64,000 nt of DNA from Panax quinquefolius. Taxonomy: Eukaryota > Streptophyta > Magnoliopsida > Apiales > Araliaceae. A model generated the notes under the pieces. That model was given only the letters and a program-made list of their open reading frames with translations, was not told where the DNA came from and made no database searches. Of the stretch, positions 1 through 10,627 are shown in pieces (the stretch's first letter is position 1; each line of letters opens with the position of its first letter). The position numbers and the translations under genes were made by a program. Location: NCBI GenBank assembly GCA_020205615.1, contig CM035164.1:123314307-123378306 (forward strand), read 5' to 3'.

Positions 1-664
1 TTCCTAGTGCAACAAGCAATTCCCCCTTATACTGTGTCTTCAAAAAACACCCATCAAGGCCAATGATAGGCCTACATCCTTCCTTCCAACCTCTCTTGCA
101 AGCATCTAAACAAACAAACATTCTTCTAAATACTCTTCTTCCTTCCAGTTGATTCATCCATGGACAACTCCACTTGTGGCTTTAGACCTGGATTACTCCT
201 CACCGCTTCCAAGATAAGCCTCTAACTCGAGAATACTCAAGATAGTAAAGCTCCCTGAGAATTCATCCATAACCATCCTCCTGGCTCTCTTGCACTTGGA
301 AAATCCAACATTCACTCTCCATTGTTTCTCCACATCTTTTTTGAGGTCTTTAATCTTGTAGTTATTTTGCTCAAGTATTTTTTGTTTGTAGAGCTTGGCC
401 AAGAACTTTGCTGAAACCCTAGGGTTGCTGAAAATCCTATAACAATCGTGTCTAATTCATTTAATGTCTTCGACAAATAACCTGTGGTTACAACCGTCCT
501 TTGAAACATACAAGACAAAAGGACACCCACCTCACATTGGACCCTTATTCTATATGGTTCACTTTTTCACATATTTCAATGCCACTCCCTAGATATAAAG
601 ATACTTTGATATGGATTCCCTAACTTCACCGCCTTAAGAAATGTCATTCCCAAGTCGAAATAGG
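1..664 (-). pseudogene. Mutator-like transposase, central part, broken
   Basis: Read on the minus strand this encodes pieces of a MuDR-type transposase. Near position 90 going down, the translation contains GCRPIIGLDG followed by CFLKTQYKGELL, the start of the MULE transposase catalytic domain. At 193-402 there is the preceding helical region with KCKRARR, typical of the segment between the MuDR DNA-binding domain and the catalytic domain. At about 420-660 there are remnants of the MuDR domain (FDLGMTF, then a NKG...GGCPF-like stretch). Stops and frameshifts separate the pieces. The gene continues off the left edge, so the C-terminal catalytic residues are not in the window. The N-terminal half continues at 9229-10020 on the other side of the inserted gypsy-1 element. 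The domain identity is clear; the gene cannot make protein. Confidence 0.8.
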
Positions 665-818
665 TGTAAGACCCTCAAAATTTTTAAATAAAAAGGAATT
701 TCCTTTATTTATTATTTTGAAATAGTAAGGGTGGATTTGATTAATGTGTTTAGTTATGGGTAAAATGCTAAATATTTCAAAAATAAGCAGTGGTTATAAA
801 ATATTCATTTTTGTCAGG

Positions 819-865
819 GAATATTCGTTTGGTCGTGGAATATTCGTGACCGCTTCAGAATATTC
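819..865. promoter_or_regulatory. Heat-shock-element-like cluster in 5' LTR
   Basis: Three copies of the palindrome GAATATTC begin at 819, 838 and 858, spaced 19-20 bp apart. Each fits nGAAnnTTCn, the core of a heat-shock factor site. The copies are not contiguous as in a canonical three-unit element, so binding is an inference. The same arrangement occurs in the 3' LTR. Confidence 0.4.
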
Positions 866-1877
866 GTATGCACGACGACAGTAGCGACCATGTGTGGGCC
901 CATAAATGTAAAGTTTATTGGATGAAGAAAACGACAAATATAAGTTGGTTAAAAATAACTTGCGTAGTTATTACCGCTAAGACCATTGAATACCCTCCTG
1001 GTTAAAATACAATGTCTGGCGTCGTTACAAAGCAAGATACCAGTATTGCACAAGATTGTTGAATTATTGATCCTTACGTAAGAAGGCACTACTCAATAAT
1101 TTTCACGAGTTACCGCTCAATATTTTATTTTATTGATTCAATAATTGCTGCGTTGATATTTTATATTATTGTTGTTCAATAATTGTCACCGCATGATATT
1201 TCCCATTATCGATCAATAATTCATATTATTTGAATAATATTATTAGATAACATTATTGGCAATGTCTAGAAAGTTCTCATCTAAGGAGAGGTTTGGTCAC
1301 CTAATCACAAGCGCCAAGAAGGAGAGATCCTTATCTAAAAGCCCTCTTCCTCGGGAACTACCGTCATTATAATTGTGATTCTCAGAATATTATTTGTGAA
1401 TAATTAATTATTGATTCATATGATAAAGAAATATTTATTTTATGTGGATATAAATGATGGATTTATTTATGTGGTTATTAATGAAGGAATTAATGTTGAG
1501 GTGTTTTATCAAGATTTTATCTGATTGGAGGTGTTAAAATCAAATCGTGGGTTTTGAGATATATTATGGGGTTATAATTTTAATCCGACCGTTGATTGTA
1601 GTAATTTTTGGGTATGTTATACATACATAAGTTGAGTATATGTCCACAAATTTTGAACCGTTAAAATGCACGAATGATTTGTTGTGAATTTTAAGAGGTG
1701 TTTGATTCTAAATTAGGTTTATAATTGATTTTGGTGGAAAATTCTAGAATTGAGGGGCCCCACTTGTGGTTGGTGAAGAAATGTGCTGAATTTTATTTCA
1801 AATGTGGTGGGTGGCAATAGTAGCGGTGTAAAGCCATCAGTGTAGGTCAAGTCTGCTTTTGCGGGCTAACATTTTCC

Positions 1878-1885
1878 TATAAATA
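1878..1885 (+). promoter_or_regulatory. TATA box of gypsy-1 5' LTR
   Basis: TATAAATA in the context TTCCTATAAATAGAGGG, about 1.2 kb into the LTR, places the U3/R border near 1905-1915. It is conserved at 7708-7715 in the other LTR. Confidence 0.6.
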
Positions 1886-2157
1886 GAGGGCTAAGTTAGA
1901 ATTGAAAATCACACCGTAAACAAAGTTTTCTTTCTCTCTCTATTATTGAGCGTATTTTGTGAGTATTTAGATACTTTGAGAGTTGTTGTTCAAGACAAGT
2001 TTCATTCAAAGATCACTTCCGACCTTTCCTTCCAAGCACCGATTCTTTGAGGTAAGGGATGTTATTTTCTTCTCAAATGATATTAATTCTTCAATATCAT
2101 TATCTTTGAAATATTAGTTGGAACTTTTTATCAAATTTGGAACTTTTTCATGCTTGG

Positions 2158-2370
2158 GTTACTTATTCATGAGTTACTATTCACGAAGTTACTATTCATG
2201 AGTTACTATTCACGAAGTTACTTATTCACGAGTACTATTCATGTAGTTTGAAGATGTTTTTTTGTGGAATTTCTATCTTTTGGTGTTTGAGTTACTATTC
2301 ACGATACTGCAAGACTATTCACGATACTCTGAGACTATTCACGAATACGGCCTTTATTCAATTTAAAAAT
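2158..2370. repeat. Minisatellite TTACTATTCACGAG in LTR
   Basis: About ten imperfect copies of a 14-17 bp unit, TTACTATTCA(C/T)GA(A)G, in two blocks (about 2158-2245 and 2288-2350). The same two blocks are in the 3' LTR. Confidence 0.8.
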
Positions 2371-2589
2371 GAAAATTTTTCTTTTCGTCTAAAATATCTA
2401 TTTTGGATACTAACTTTGATTGATCCATGTTTTGATCATTCTCGAATTTTACACCACTATGATTATTTTTTGAGGTATTATCGACATGGATAAAACCAAG
2501 TATGAATCCTTAATCCTTAATCCTTGTCATTTTGTTTCACCGGATTCGCTTCTTTAAAGTATTTTCATCATCCTCGCCTTAAATGATGA

Positions 2590-2880
2590 TAGTATTGAAT
2601 ATCTTTGGCCTCAGAAGTGCAAAGATGAATGATTTCAAGAATATCTTCGGGCCCGTAGTGCAAAGAGATGAAAGGTGTTTTAAATGAACACGACCGATCG
2701 ATGAATATCTTTGGCACAGAGTGCAAAGATGAGCAGGTGTTTAAATGAATACGACCGATCGATGAATATCTTTGGCCTTTAGTGCAAAGATGAACAGTGT
2801 TGAGATGAACATGACCGATTGATGAATATCTTCGGCAGAAGTGCAAAGATGAATATTTGATTTGAGATGAATATCGATTG
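2590..2880. repeat. Tandem array, period about 60 bp, in LTR
   Basis: Four to five imperfect units, each containing GATGAATATCTT(T/C)GGC, then GTGCAAAGATGA, then GACCGATCGATG. A long open frame on the minus strand here is only a by-product of the repeat. Confidence 0.8.
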
Positions 2881-3403
2881 ATGTTACAGTGGATAAAATA
2901 TTGATGATGGATCGTTAAATTCATAGATTATAGTAGATTTCATTCTCTACGTAACTCTTCTATGAATTATTATTTCAACTGCGAATATTGATCCAAACTT
3001 GTTGCTCATCAGATTCTATCGATTTTTCCTCATTGGAGACTAACGATAATTTGTTGTATATTATCTTAGTCATAACATTCTTTATCGGGCTAGTTGAGCT
3101 CACCTTTTCCTTGTTGTTCCATTTTTCTTCTCGGAGGCGAGAATGTAGCGAGTACTAGTGGGTAATGGAATGAAGGTTATAGAGAGAGTTGTTTAGTAGT
3201 CCTCACCATTATTGTAAAATAATGTATCAATAAATGTGATGAGGATTTATTTGAGTATAAATATTGTCTGAAGATAATATTTGTATTTAAACTCACGCTT
3301 TTATTGTTGTGATAATAAAGTTGTAGTTGTTTCGCATGTACCATGTATTTGGCGACTCAGAATGGGTTGGATGGAATGGACCTATTTTGGGGCGTCCACA
3401 GTT

Positions 3404-3414
3404 TGGTATCGAGC
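3404..3414 (+). other. Primer binding site of gypsy-1
   Basis: TGGTATCGAGC begins 3 bp after the LTR end. It matches the plant initiator tRNA-Met primer site TGGTATCAGAGC except for a missing base and a missing A/G next to CAG. Confidence 0.7.
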
Positions 3415-3577
3415 TTAGGATATGATCTCCATGCGGAGATCGGAATAGAACTAGGAGGGAGAGACGAGTAAATCCTTCATAAGGTGTCCTACCTGCTTAT
3501 TTGTTAGTTGGTCAAGATATAGGGATATTATGTGATTGATTTCCTTTAATTAACCTTGTTTTATGACAGATTTGAGA

Positions 3578-6471
3578 ATGTCGAATGAGAATATTAATAG
3601 TGGTGTAAATGAGACCGTGGAGATGCTCAGATTTAATAACGAGGAGAACGTGTAACAGTCGCAAATGTACCTCCCGTGAATAACACCACCGAAAGCGTAT
3701 GATGAACGAGGGATGTTTAGAAGCTTTTGCGCTTCATGCAAAATCGATTTAGGAGACTCGTGTTCAAAATACGTGAGAGGAGATGATAGCGAATTACGGT
3801 GGTCACAAAATGCAAGCGCTTCAAAGAGTCAGACCACCGAGACTGGGAAAGCGGATCCGATCACGGCGTAAACATGGGTCAACAAATTACCAAGATATTC
3901 GATGTCTTGGGATGCACGGCGAAACGTAAAGTTCCATTCGCTACTTTTATGTTCCGCATGGCGGCAGATTCTCGGTGGGAATCATGTGAAGCGTACTCCA
4001 TTCACCGCACTCAAAGATGTCATGGGAGACGTTTGAAATGGGCCTGAATGACAAGTACTTCCACGAAAGTATTCGTCATATGAAGGAAGTGGAGTTTATT
4101 AGATTGGAGCGAAATAACACGACGGTGTCCCAAAGACGAGGCGAAGTTTCATGCGGAGTTATCCGTGTTCACACTCATTTGGTGGAGAATGAGGAACGAT
4201 GACGCAGAGATGTTTCGAGAGGTTTGAAACCCAAGATACGCCATCTCATTTCTCATAAATTTTCTCTCTATTCAGATGTTGTCAACAGGGCTCAAAAGTT
4301 AGAAATGAGATAACGAAAGTACGCTCAACCGAGGGACCATAACCGTGATCATACCAAAGATAGCGAATCATCGTAATAACGATAACCAAAGGAGAAAGAA
4401 GAATACTGGGACAAAGGCGGTAACCACTCGGTGGTAATCGTAGCCATGAAAATAGAAGAAGCGAGTTGGAGGAGATTTTAAAAGAGGAGATTCAACAACG
4501 ACCGTGCGAAGACGCTCGGCGCCCGTGTGCAACCGGTTCCAAGGAGGAGAAAGACCATCGGTCAGATGTTACAAATGCGAAAGAGGGGATATATCATTAA
4601 ACCGCCCCACAACAGCTTTAAGGTATGCTATAATTGTGGAAAAGAAGGACATATCGCTCGAGATTATACGATATTGAAACCCAAATGCCGGAATGGTGAC
4701 TCAAAAGGATGTCCAAGAAAATTCAAAGTCAACGATTCCTGAAAGAGCGTTTGTCGTGGCGTCAAAATGCGAGGAACCCGAACGGTTAGCACGGTTAGTT
4801 AATTATAAATTCTTGCGAAGTTTATACCTTACTAGATACCCTGCCTCTACCCATTCTTTTATCTCTCTTGCTTGCGCTCAACGCTTGAACTTGACTACGG
4901 AGAAATTAGACTTTGACCTATTTATGGAGACTCATTAGAGAAACTTTCATTACATCCATTGTTTAAAAAATCTTGTTTGATTCAGTTGGCACTATCACAT
5001 TACCTCGTTAACCTTATTTCTATAGAGACATTTGCTTTTGATGTGATTTTAAGGTTAACTACTCATCACGCCAAAATTGATTGCTTTTGTAAGGTCATTA
5101 GTTTTCATATTCCTAAGCAACCCGTTATTCAACTCAAGCAACAAACCATTGTAGTCAAACATTTTCATATCAAGCCGTGAAGTCATTCGCTTATTACGGA
5201 TGTCAAGTTTTCTTAGTCCATGTTATGGATTTGAATAAAGACACGCCGATTTGAATAATATTCTTGTTGTTATTGATTTTTCCCTCGACGATTTCAAGAA
5301 TTTCTTGCTTACTCCCAAAGATCGATATTAAATTTTGTATCGACTTTGAACCCTATACAAAACTCATTTCTAAAATCTCATATCGAATGGCTCTCTATTG
5401 AACTTCGTGAGTTAAAAATTCAACTATAGAATTTGGTACATGAGCCTTTATCTTGTGACTTCCTTTGTGGAATTCACCTGCCGAATTCTCTGTAGGGGAC
5501 GCCATATTCGTAAGCGATAGTAAATCGATAGGTGTCATTGTGACGTCTTATCCAAGATTGGGATATGAGTCACAGCTTGAGAGCAACCTAAGTCGATGAA
5601 TCGAAATACGTAGCTTTCAGGCTTAGTTGGTTATTATCGGAGATTCGTTGAAGGATATTCTCAATCGCTATTCCATTAACGTAGCTAACTCGTAGAGATA
5701 CAAAATTCAAATGGAGCAAGGAATGTGGAAGAGCTTGAAGAACTCAAGAGGAGACTCATTTCAAAGACATGTTCGACCATGCCATCCCGGAAAAGTTTAA
5801 CGTGGTAAATGACATGTTGATGAGAAGATCGTATCGATGACAAGTACTGAGTACAATATCATCAAAGACTCATTTCAGATAATATACAAATAATAGAGAT
5901 GGAGATAAAAACTCTAGGTACCCACGTGATGATATACAAGACGTGATGATATACTGAGTATAATCGACTTTTAATCGATAAAGTTAAAGTCGCTTTGCCA
6001 CACAATCGAGCCGATGCGCATTTGAAGAAGGAGGTGCAAGAAGTTGTTATTTTAAAAGCGAGAATCGGTGAGGTGAGAAAGCTCAAACCTTCGATTTATT
6101 AATCCATTTGAAATTCTCGATCGAATAGAACCGCGGCCTATAGACTGCTTTTACCACCAAGTACGACGCGGTTCATAACGCTTTTCACGTATCGATGTTA
6201 CGTAAATATGGACGAATTCAAACACGCCATTGAGTTAGAACCCATTTAGATAGCCAAGACTTAACGTATTTGCGAGGAGGAGGTACCTGTCAAGATTTTG
6301 TAGAGGAAAGAACATGACCTATGTCTATAGGTTATACCATAAGTTAAAGTTTTGTGGAGAAACCATGCTATTGAGGAAATGACCAGGAGTTGGAAACGAA
6401 AATGAAAGCGAGGTATCTTTACCTTTTGAAACACTGTGTATCGTACGTCAATTTCGAGGACGAAATTTCAT
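3578..6471 (+). pseudogene. Gag-pol remnants of gypsy-1
   Basis: The putative Gag start is the ATG at 3578 (MSNEN). Gag capsid homology runs about 3800-4200, with VLGCTAKRKV, ATFMFRMAAD, then KYFHESIRHMKEVEFIRLE in another frame. A zinc knuckle at 4620-4670 reads CYNCGKEGHIARDY, so its last Cys is replaced by Tyr. A protease segment follows near 4830-5180 (THSFISLACAQRL, then FDVIL and TTHHAKIDCF). RT is reduced to its N-terminus at about 5340-5480 (SHIEWLSIELRELK). An RNase H-proximal piece lies near 5580-5790 ([11 protein letters not shown]). The pol C-terminus lies at 6100-6470 (YRLLLPPS ... NFEDEIS). The central RT and most of integrase are absent. Frame changes occur every 100-250 bp. 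Confidence 0.75.
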
Positions 6472-6483
6472 AAGGAGGGAGGT
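6472..6483 (+). other. Polypurine tract of gypsy-1
   Basis: AAGGAGGGAGGT directly precedes the TGTAAGACC of the 3' LTR, as expected for the plus-strand priming site. Confidence 0.7.
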
Positions 6484-9228
6484 TGTAAGACCAAAATTTT
6501 TTAAATAAAAGGAATTTCCTTTATTTATTATTTTGAAATAGTAAGGGTGGATTTGATTAATGTGTTTAGTTATGGGTAAAATGCGCAAATATTTCAAAAT
6601 AAGCAAGTGGTTATAAAATATTCATTTTGTCGGGAATATTCGTTTGGTCGTGGAATATTCAGATCGTCGGGAATATTCGTATTGACGACGGCGCGCGTAG
6701 CGTGCATGTGTGGGCCCATAATGAAAGCGATTGGATGAAGAAAACGATAAATATAAGTTGGTTAAAAATAATTCTACGCGTGAAGTTATTCAAGATTAAG
6801 ACTGTTGGAATACCTTGGTTAAAATACGATGAATACGGCATTGGTCAGACAAAGAAGACACTTGCAGATATTGCAAGATTGTTGAATTATTGATCCTTAC
6901 GTAGAAGGCACTACTCAATTCAATTTTCACAGAGTTACTGCTCAATATTTTATTTTATTGATTCAATAATTGTCATGTTGATATTTTATATTATTGTTGT
7001 TCAATAATTGTCACCGCACAAAGATTTCCCATTATCGATCAATAATTCATATTATTTGAATAATATTATTAGATAACATTATTGGCAATGTCTAGAAAGT
7101 TCGCTTAAGGAGAGGTTTGGTCACCTAATTGCAAGCGAGAAGAAGGAGAGATCCTTATCTGAAAGCCCCTCTTTCCGGGAAACTACTGTTATTATAATTG
7201 TGATTCTGTAATATTATTTGTGAATAATTAATTATTGATTCATATGATAAAGAAATATTTATTTTATGTGGATATAAATGATGGATTTATTTATGTGGTT
7301 ATTAATGAAGGAATTAATGTTGAGGTGTTTTATCAAGATTTTATCTGATTGGAGGTGTTAAAAAATCAAATCGGGGTTTTGAGATATATTATGGGGGTTA
7401 TAATTTTTAATCCGACCGCTGATTGTGGTAATTTTTGGGTATGTTATACATACATAAGTTGAGTATATGTCCACAAATTTTGAACCGTTAAAAATGCACG
7501 AATGATTTGTTGTGAATTTTAAGAGGTGTCTGATTCGGAAATTAGGTTTATAATTGATTTTGGTGGAAAATTCTAGAATTGAGTGGGCCCACTTGTGGTT
7601 GGTGAAGAAATGTGCTGAATTTTATTTCAAATGTGGTGGGTGGCAATAGTAGCGAGTAAAGCCATCGTAAAGAAAGTCAAGTCTGCTTCTACGGGCTAAC
7701 ATTTTCCTATAAATAGAGGGCTAAGTTAGAATTGAAAATCACACGTAAACAAAGTTTTCTCTTTTCTCTCTATATTATTGAGCGTATTTTGTGAGTATTT
7801 AGATACTTTGAGAGTTGTTGTTCAAAGACAAGTTTCATTCAAAGATCACTCCGACCTTTCCTTCCGTAATCGATTCTTCGAGGTAAGGGATGTTATTTTC
7901 TTCTCAAATGATATTAATTCTTCAATATCATTATCTTTGAAATATTAGTTGGAACTTTTTATCAAATTTGGAACTTTTTCATGTCGGGTTACTATTCATG
8001 AGTTACTATTCACGAAGTTACTATTCATGAGTTACTATTCACGAGTTACTATTCACGAAAGTACTATTCATGAAGCGCGTGAAGATGTTTTTTTGTGGAA
8101 TTTCTATCTTTTGGTGTGAAGTTACTATTCACGATACTAAGACTATTCACGATATCTGCACTATTCACGAATCACTTCAAGACTATTCACCTAAAAATGA
8201 AAATTTTTCTTTTCGTCTAAAATATCTATTTTGGATACTAACTTGATTGTATCCATGTTTTTGATCATTCTCGAATTTTACACCACTATGATTATTTTTG
8301 AGGTATTATTGGACATGGATAAAACCAAGTATGAATCCTTAATCCTTAATCCTTGTCATTTTGTTTCACCGGATTCGCTCTTTAAAAGTATTTTCATCAT
8401 CCTCACCTTAAATGATGATAGTATTGAATATCTTCGCCCGTAGAGGCAAAGATGAATGATTTCAAGAATATCTTTGGCACGTAGTGCAAAAGATGAGCGG
8501 TGTTTAAATGAACATAATACCGATCGATGAATATCTTTGGCTGTAGTAAAAGATGAAGCAGTGTTTTAAATGAATACGACCGATCGATGAATATCTTTGG
8601 CCTTTAGTGCAAAAGATGAACAGTGTTGAGATGAATACGACTGATTGATGAATATCTTTGGCTCAGAAGTCTGAAAGATGAATATTTGATTTGAGATGAA
8701 TATTGATTGATGTTACAGGGATAAAATATTGATGATGGATCGTTAAATTCATAGATTATAGTAGATTTCATTCTCTACGTAACTCTTTCTACGAATTATT
8801 ATTTCACCGCGAATATTGATCCGAAACTTGTTGCCTATCAGATTCTATCGATTTTTCCTGTTGGAGACTAACGATAATTTGTTGTATATTATCTTAGTCA
8901 TAACATTCTTTATCGGGCTAGTTGAGCTCACCTTTTTCCTTGTTGTTCCATTTTTCTTCTCGTGAGGCGAGAAATGTAGCGAGTACTAGTCGGGGTATGG
9001 AATGAAGGTTATAGAGAGAGTTGTTTAGTAGTCCTCACCATTATTGTAAAATAATGTATCAATAAATGTGATGAGGATTTATTTGAGTATAAATATTGTC
9101 TCGTAAGATAATATTTGTATTTAAACTCACGCTTTATTGTTGTGATAATAAAGTTGTAGTTGTTTCCGTACCATGTATTTGGCGACTCGTAATGGGTTGG
9201 ATGGAATGGACTATTTTGGGGCGCCACA
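6484..9228 (+). repeat. 3' LTR of gypsy-1
   Basis: Matches the 5' LTR end to end. It ends GCGCCACA, against GCGTCCACA at the 5' copy. Internal landmarks are the GAATATTC cluster (6634-6678), TATA box (7708-7715), 14-bp minisatellite (about 7985-8190) and the array with a period near 60 bp (about 8425-8700). Confidence 0.9.
6634..6678. promoter_or_regulatory. Heat-shock-element-like cluster in 3' LTR
   Basis: GAATATTC begins at 6634, 6653 and 6671, the same order and spacing (18-19 bp) as in the 5' LTR. Confidence 0.4.
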
Positions 9229-10020
9229 TAGTGTCTCGTCATTTACATTGAAATGGATAAATATTTTCTCTCATATGGAACCCGACCCTCATTCCTTCTT
9301 TAGTATCATCGCTGTCATCACTATCATCTTCTTTATCAAGCATTCATCATCTTCCTCACTATCTTCACTCTCCTCTATATATGTAGCATCTCGACCGTCC
9401 TCACTACTATCTTCCTCACCAACCCTCGCTACTTGTGTGTTTAATGGCACATTAGGATCATCCTTCTTTCACGTGCTTCTATTAATGCTATCAAAAGCAT
9501 TAAGTACTTCATCACTTTCCATGAAAGGGTCATCACAAACAGGAGGAACATCGGAGGTGATTCATCATTCAATATAGGTCATCTATCCCATGTTTTGCAA
9601 AGAAATCTAGGACACAATTGGTTCTGACTTTATTTTACTCAGAGTCTCCTAATCCTCGTCACCATCAAGTATAAAAAGTCCATCTTCAATACTCAAATCC
9701 AGTTCCGGATAATATATTTCCGATACATTAGCATAATTCAGCCTCTTTATATGTATTCTTAATGCAAATATCGAGACAAGTAATCAACATCAAAATTCTT
9801 ACATATGTAAACATCTCCTCCCACATATCTCCAAATGTAATCCTTTATCCATATGCCCCCATGATGTAAATGTACATCTAAACGCCCAACCATTCTCACA
9901 AGAAAAGAAAAACCCGATTTCACATAACAATAAACAATAAAGAGACAAATTTAAAGTACAAAGTATTAATAATCTATAAAGAATAATATAGGGGACCATA
10001 TGTCCCATACCAATCAACAC
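9229..10020 (-). pseudogene. Mutator-like transposase, N-terminal part, broken
   Basis: Minus-strand continuation of the transposase at 1-664. From 10020 downward the translation gives RLDVHLHHGG, then YVGGDVYICKNFDVDYLS, the N-terminal region common to plant MuDR proteins. An acidic stretch at 9300-9400 (YIEESEDSEEDDE) precedes the MuDR domain. Several stops interrupt it. The reading would continue directly into 664 if gypsy-1 were removed, which shows that gypsy-1 landed in the transposase coding region. A plus-strand Ser-rich frame at 9173-9577 is the complement of the acidic stretch and is not a gene. Confidence 0.7.
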
Positions 10021-10627
10021 CCAACTTAAATACGGACCACGTGATGTTCCCTACCACACGCACTTTATTAATCAAAATCGTTATGTCTCGAACGTGCTCG
10101 AGAGATTTTTTTCTTCTTCTTAAAAGCACAAACAGAGAAATGACCGATTCCTTTTTGTGGTAGGGATGATTCCTTTTCGTGGTAGGGACGGATAAATGAC
10201 TTCGCCTTCTTCTCGCCGAACTTGCGCTTTCACCTTCTTCGATCAACACCGGTTTCACCTTCTTCGCGATCAACACTGGCTTCACCTTCTTCTCGCGTCT
10301 TCTTCTCGCTTTCTTCTCCTTTTCGATCGAAGCCTCTCTCTTTGAAGAAACCGATTAGGGCTTTTTGCCCTTTTTGGATCAACACGTTTGTTTTGTTCTT
10401 TTGACCCGTGGCGTTTCAATTTGTTCTGCTCTCTCTCTGGCGAAAGTGCCAAATCAAGAAAATGATCAACGATGTAAACAACGTTAGTCCGTGTAAGTGT
10501 GTCTCTGACAAAGAAGGGCATGGGTGGTCTACTCTTTGAAACGTTAAGGGTACTTTTGAAAAAAAAAAGTTTAGGGTGGAAGTGGGACATCCGTGTAAAT
10601 ATGAGGGGCATTTTTGCACCTTTGCCC
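10021..10627 (-). mobile_element. 5' end of the MULE with probable terminal inverted repeat
   Basis: Upstream of the transposase N-terminus on the minus strand. The outer end reads GGGCAAAGGTGCAAAAATG on the minus strand, a form common at plant MULE termini, so the edge is placed at 10627 and the adjacent ATTCAATAA (10628-10636) may be the 9-bp target duplication. The left end is outside the window, so neither repeat nor duplication can be verified. A pyrimidine-rich imperfect repeat with CACCTTCTTCTCGC units lies at 10200-10320; long frames on both strands here are compositional. Confidence 0.5.

Larger units (their letters stand above)
665..3400 (+). repeat. 5' LTR of gypsy-1
   Basis: Starts TGTAAGACC and ends CCACA. 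It matches 6484-9228 along its whole length, with AT-rich blocks identical and differences concentrated in short C/G-containing patches. It contains a palindromic GAATATTC cluster near its start, a TATA box at 1878-1885, a 14-bp minisatellite and an array with a period near 60 bp. Confidence 0.9.
665..9228 (+). mobile_element. Ty3/gypsy LTR retrotransposon (gypsy-1), internally deleted
   Basis: Complete LTR-to-LTR element of 8.56 kb. Its LTRs are 2736 and 2745 bp, begin TGTAAGACC and end in CCACA. A tRNA-Met-like primer site and a purine tract lie just inside the LTRs. The internal region is only 3.1 kb: gag, protease and small pieces of reverse transcriptase/RNase H and the integrase C-terminus can be recognised, but most of RT and integrase is missing. 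The protein pieces and the ending NFEDEIS just before the purine tract fit a chromovirus of the Tekay/Del type. It is inserted in the MULE transposase; flanking 5-mers are ATAGG (660-664) and TAGTG (9229-9233), an imperfect target duplication. Confidence 0.85.

Noticed and set aside
2568..2924. 118-residue minus-strand frame with repeated RYSSIG motif
   Set aside because: It is the complement of the array with a period near 60 bp in the gypsy-1 LTR; its repeats follow the DNA period and no independent coding signal is seen.
9173..9577. 134-residue plus-strand Ser-rich frame
   Set aside because: It starts inside an LTR and runs over the complement of the acidic region of the MULE transposase.
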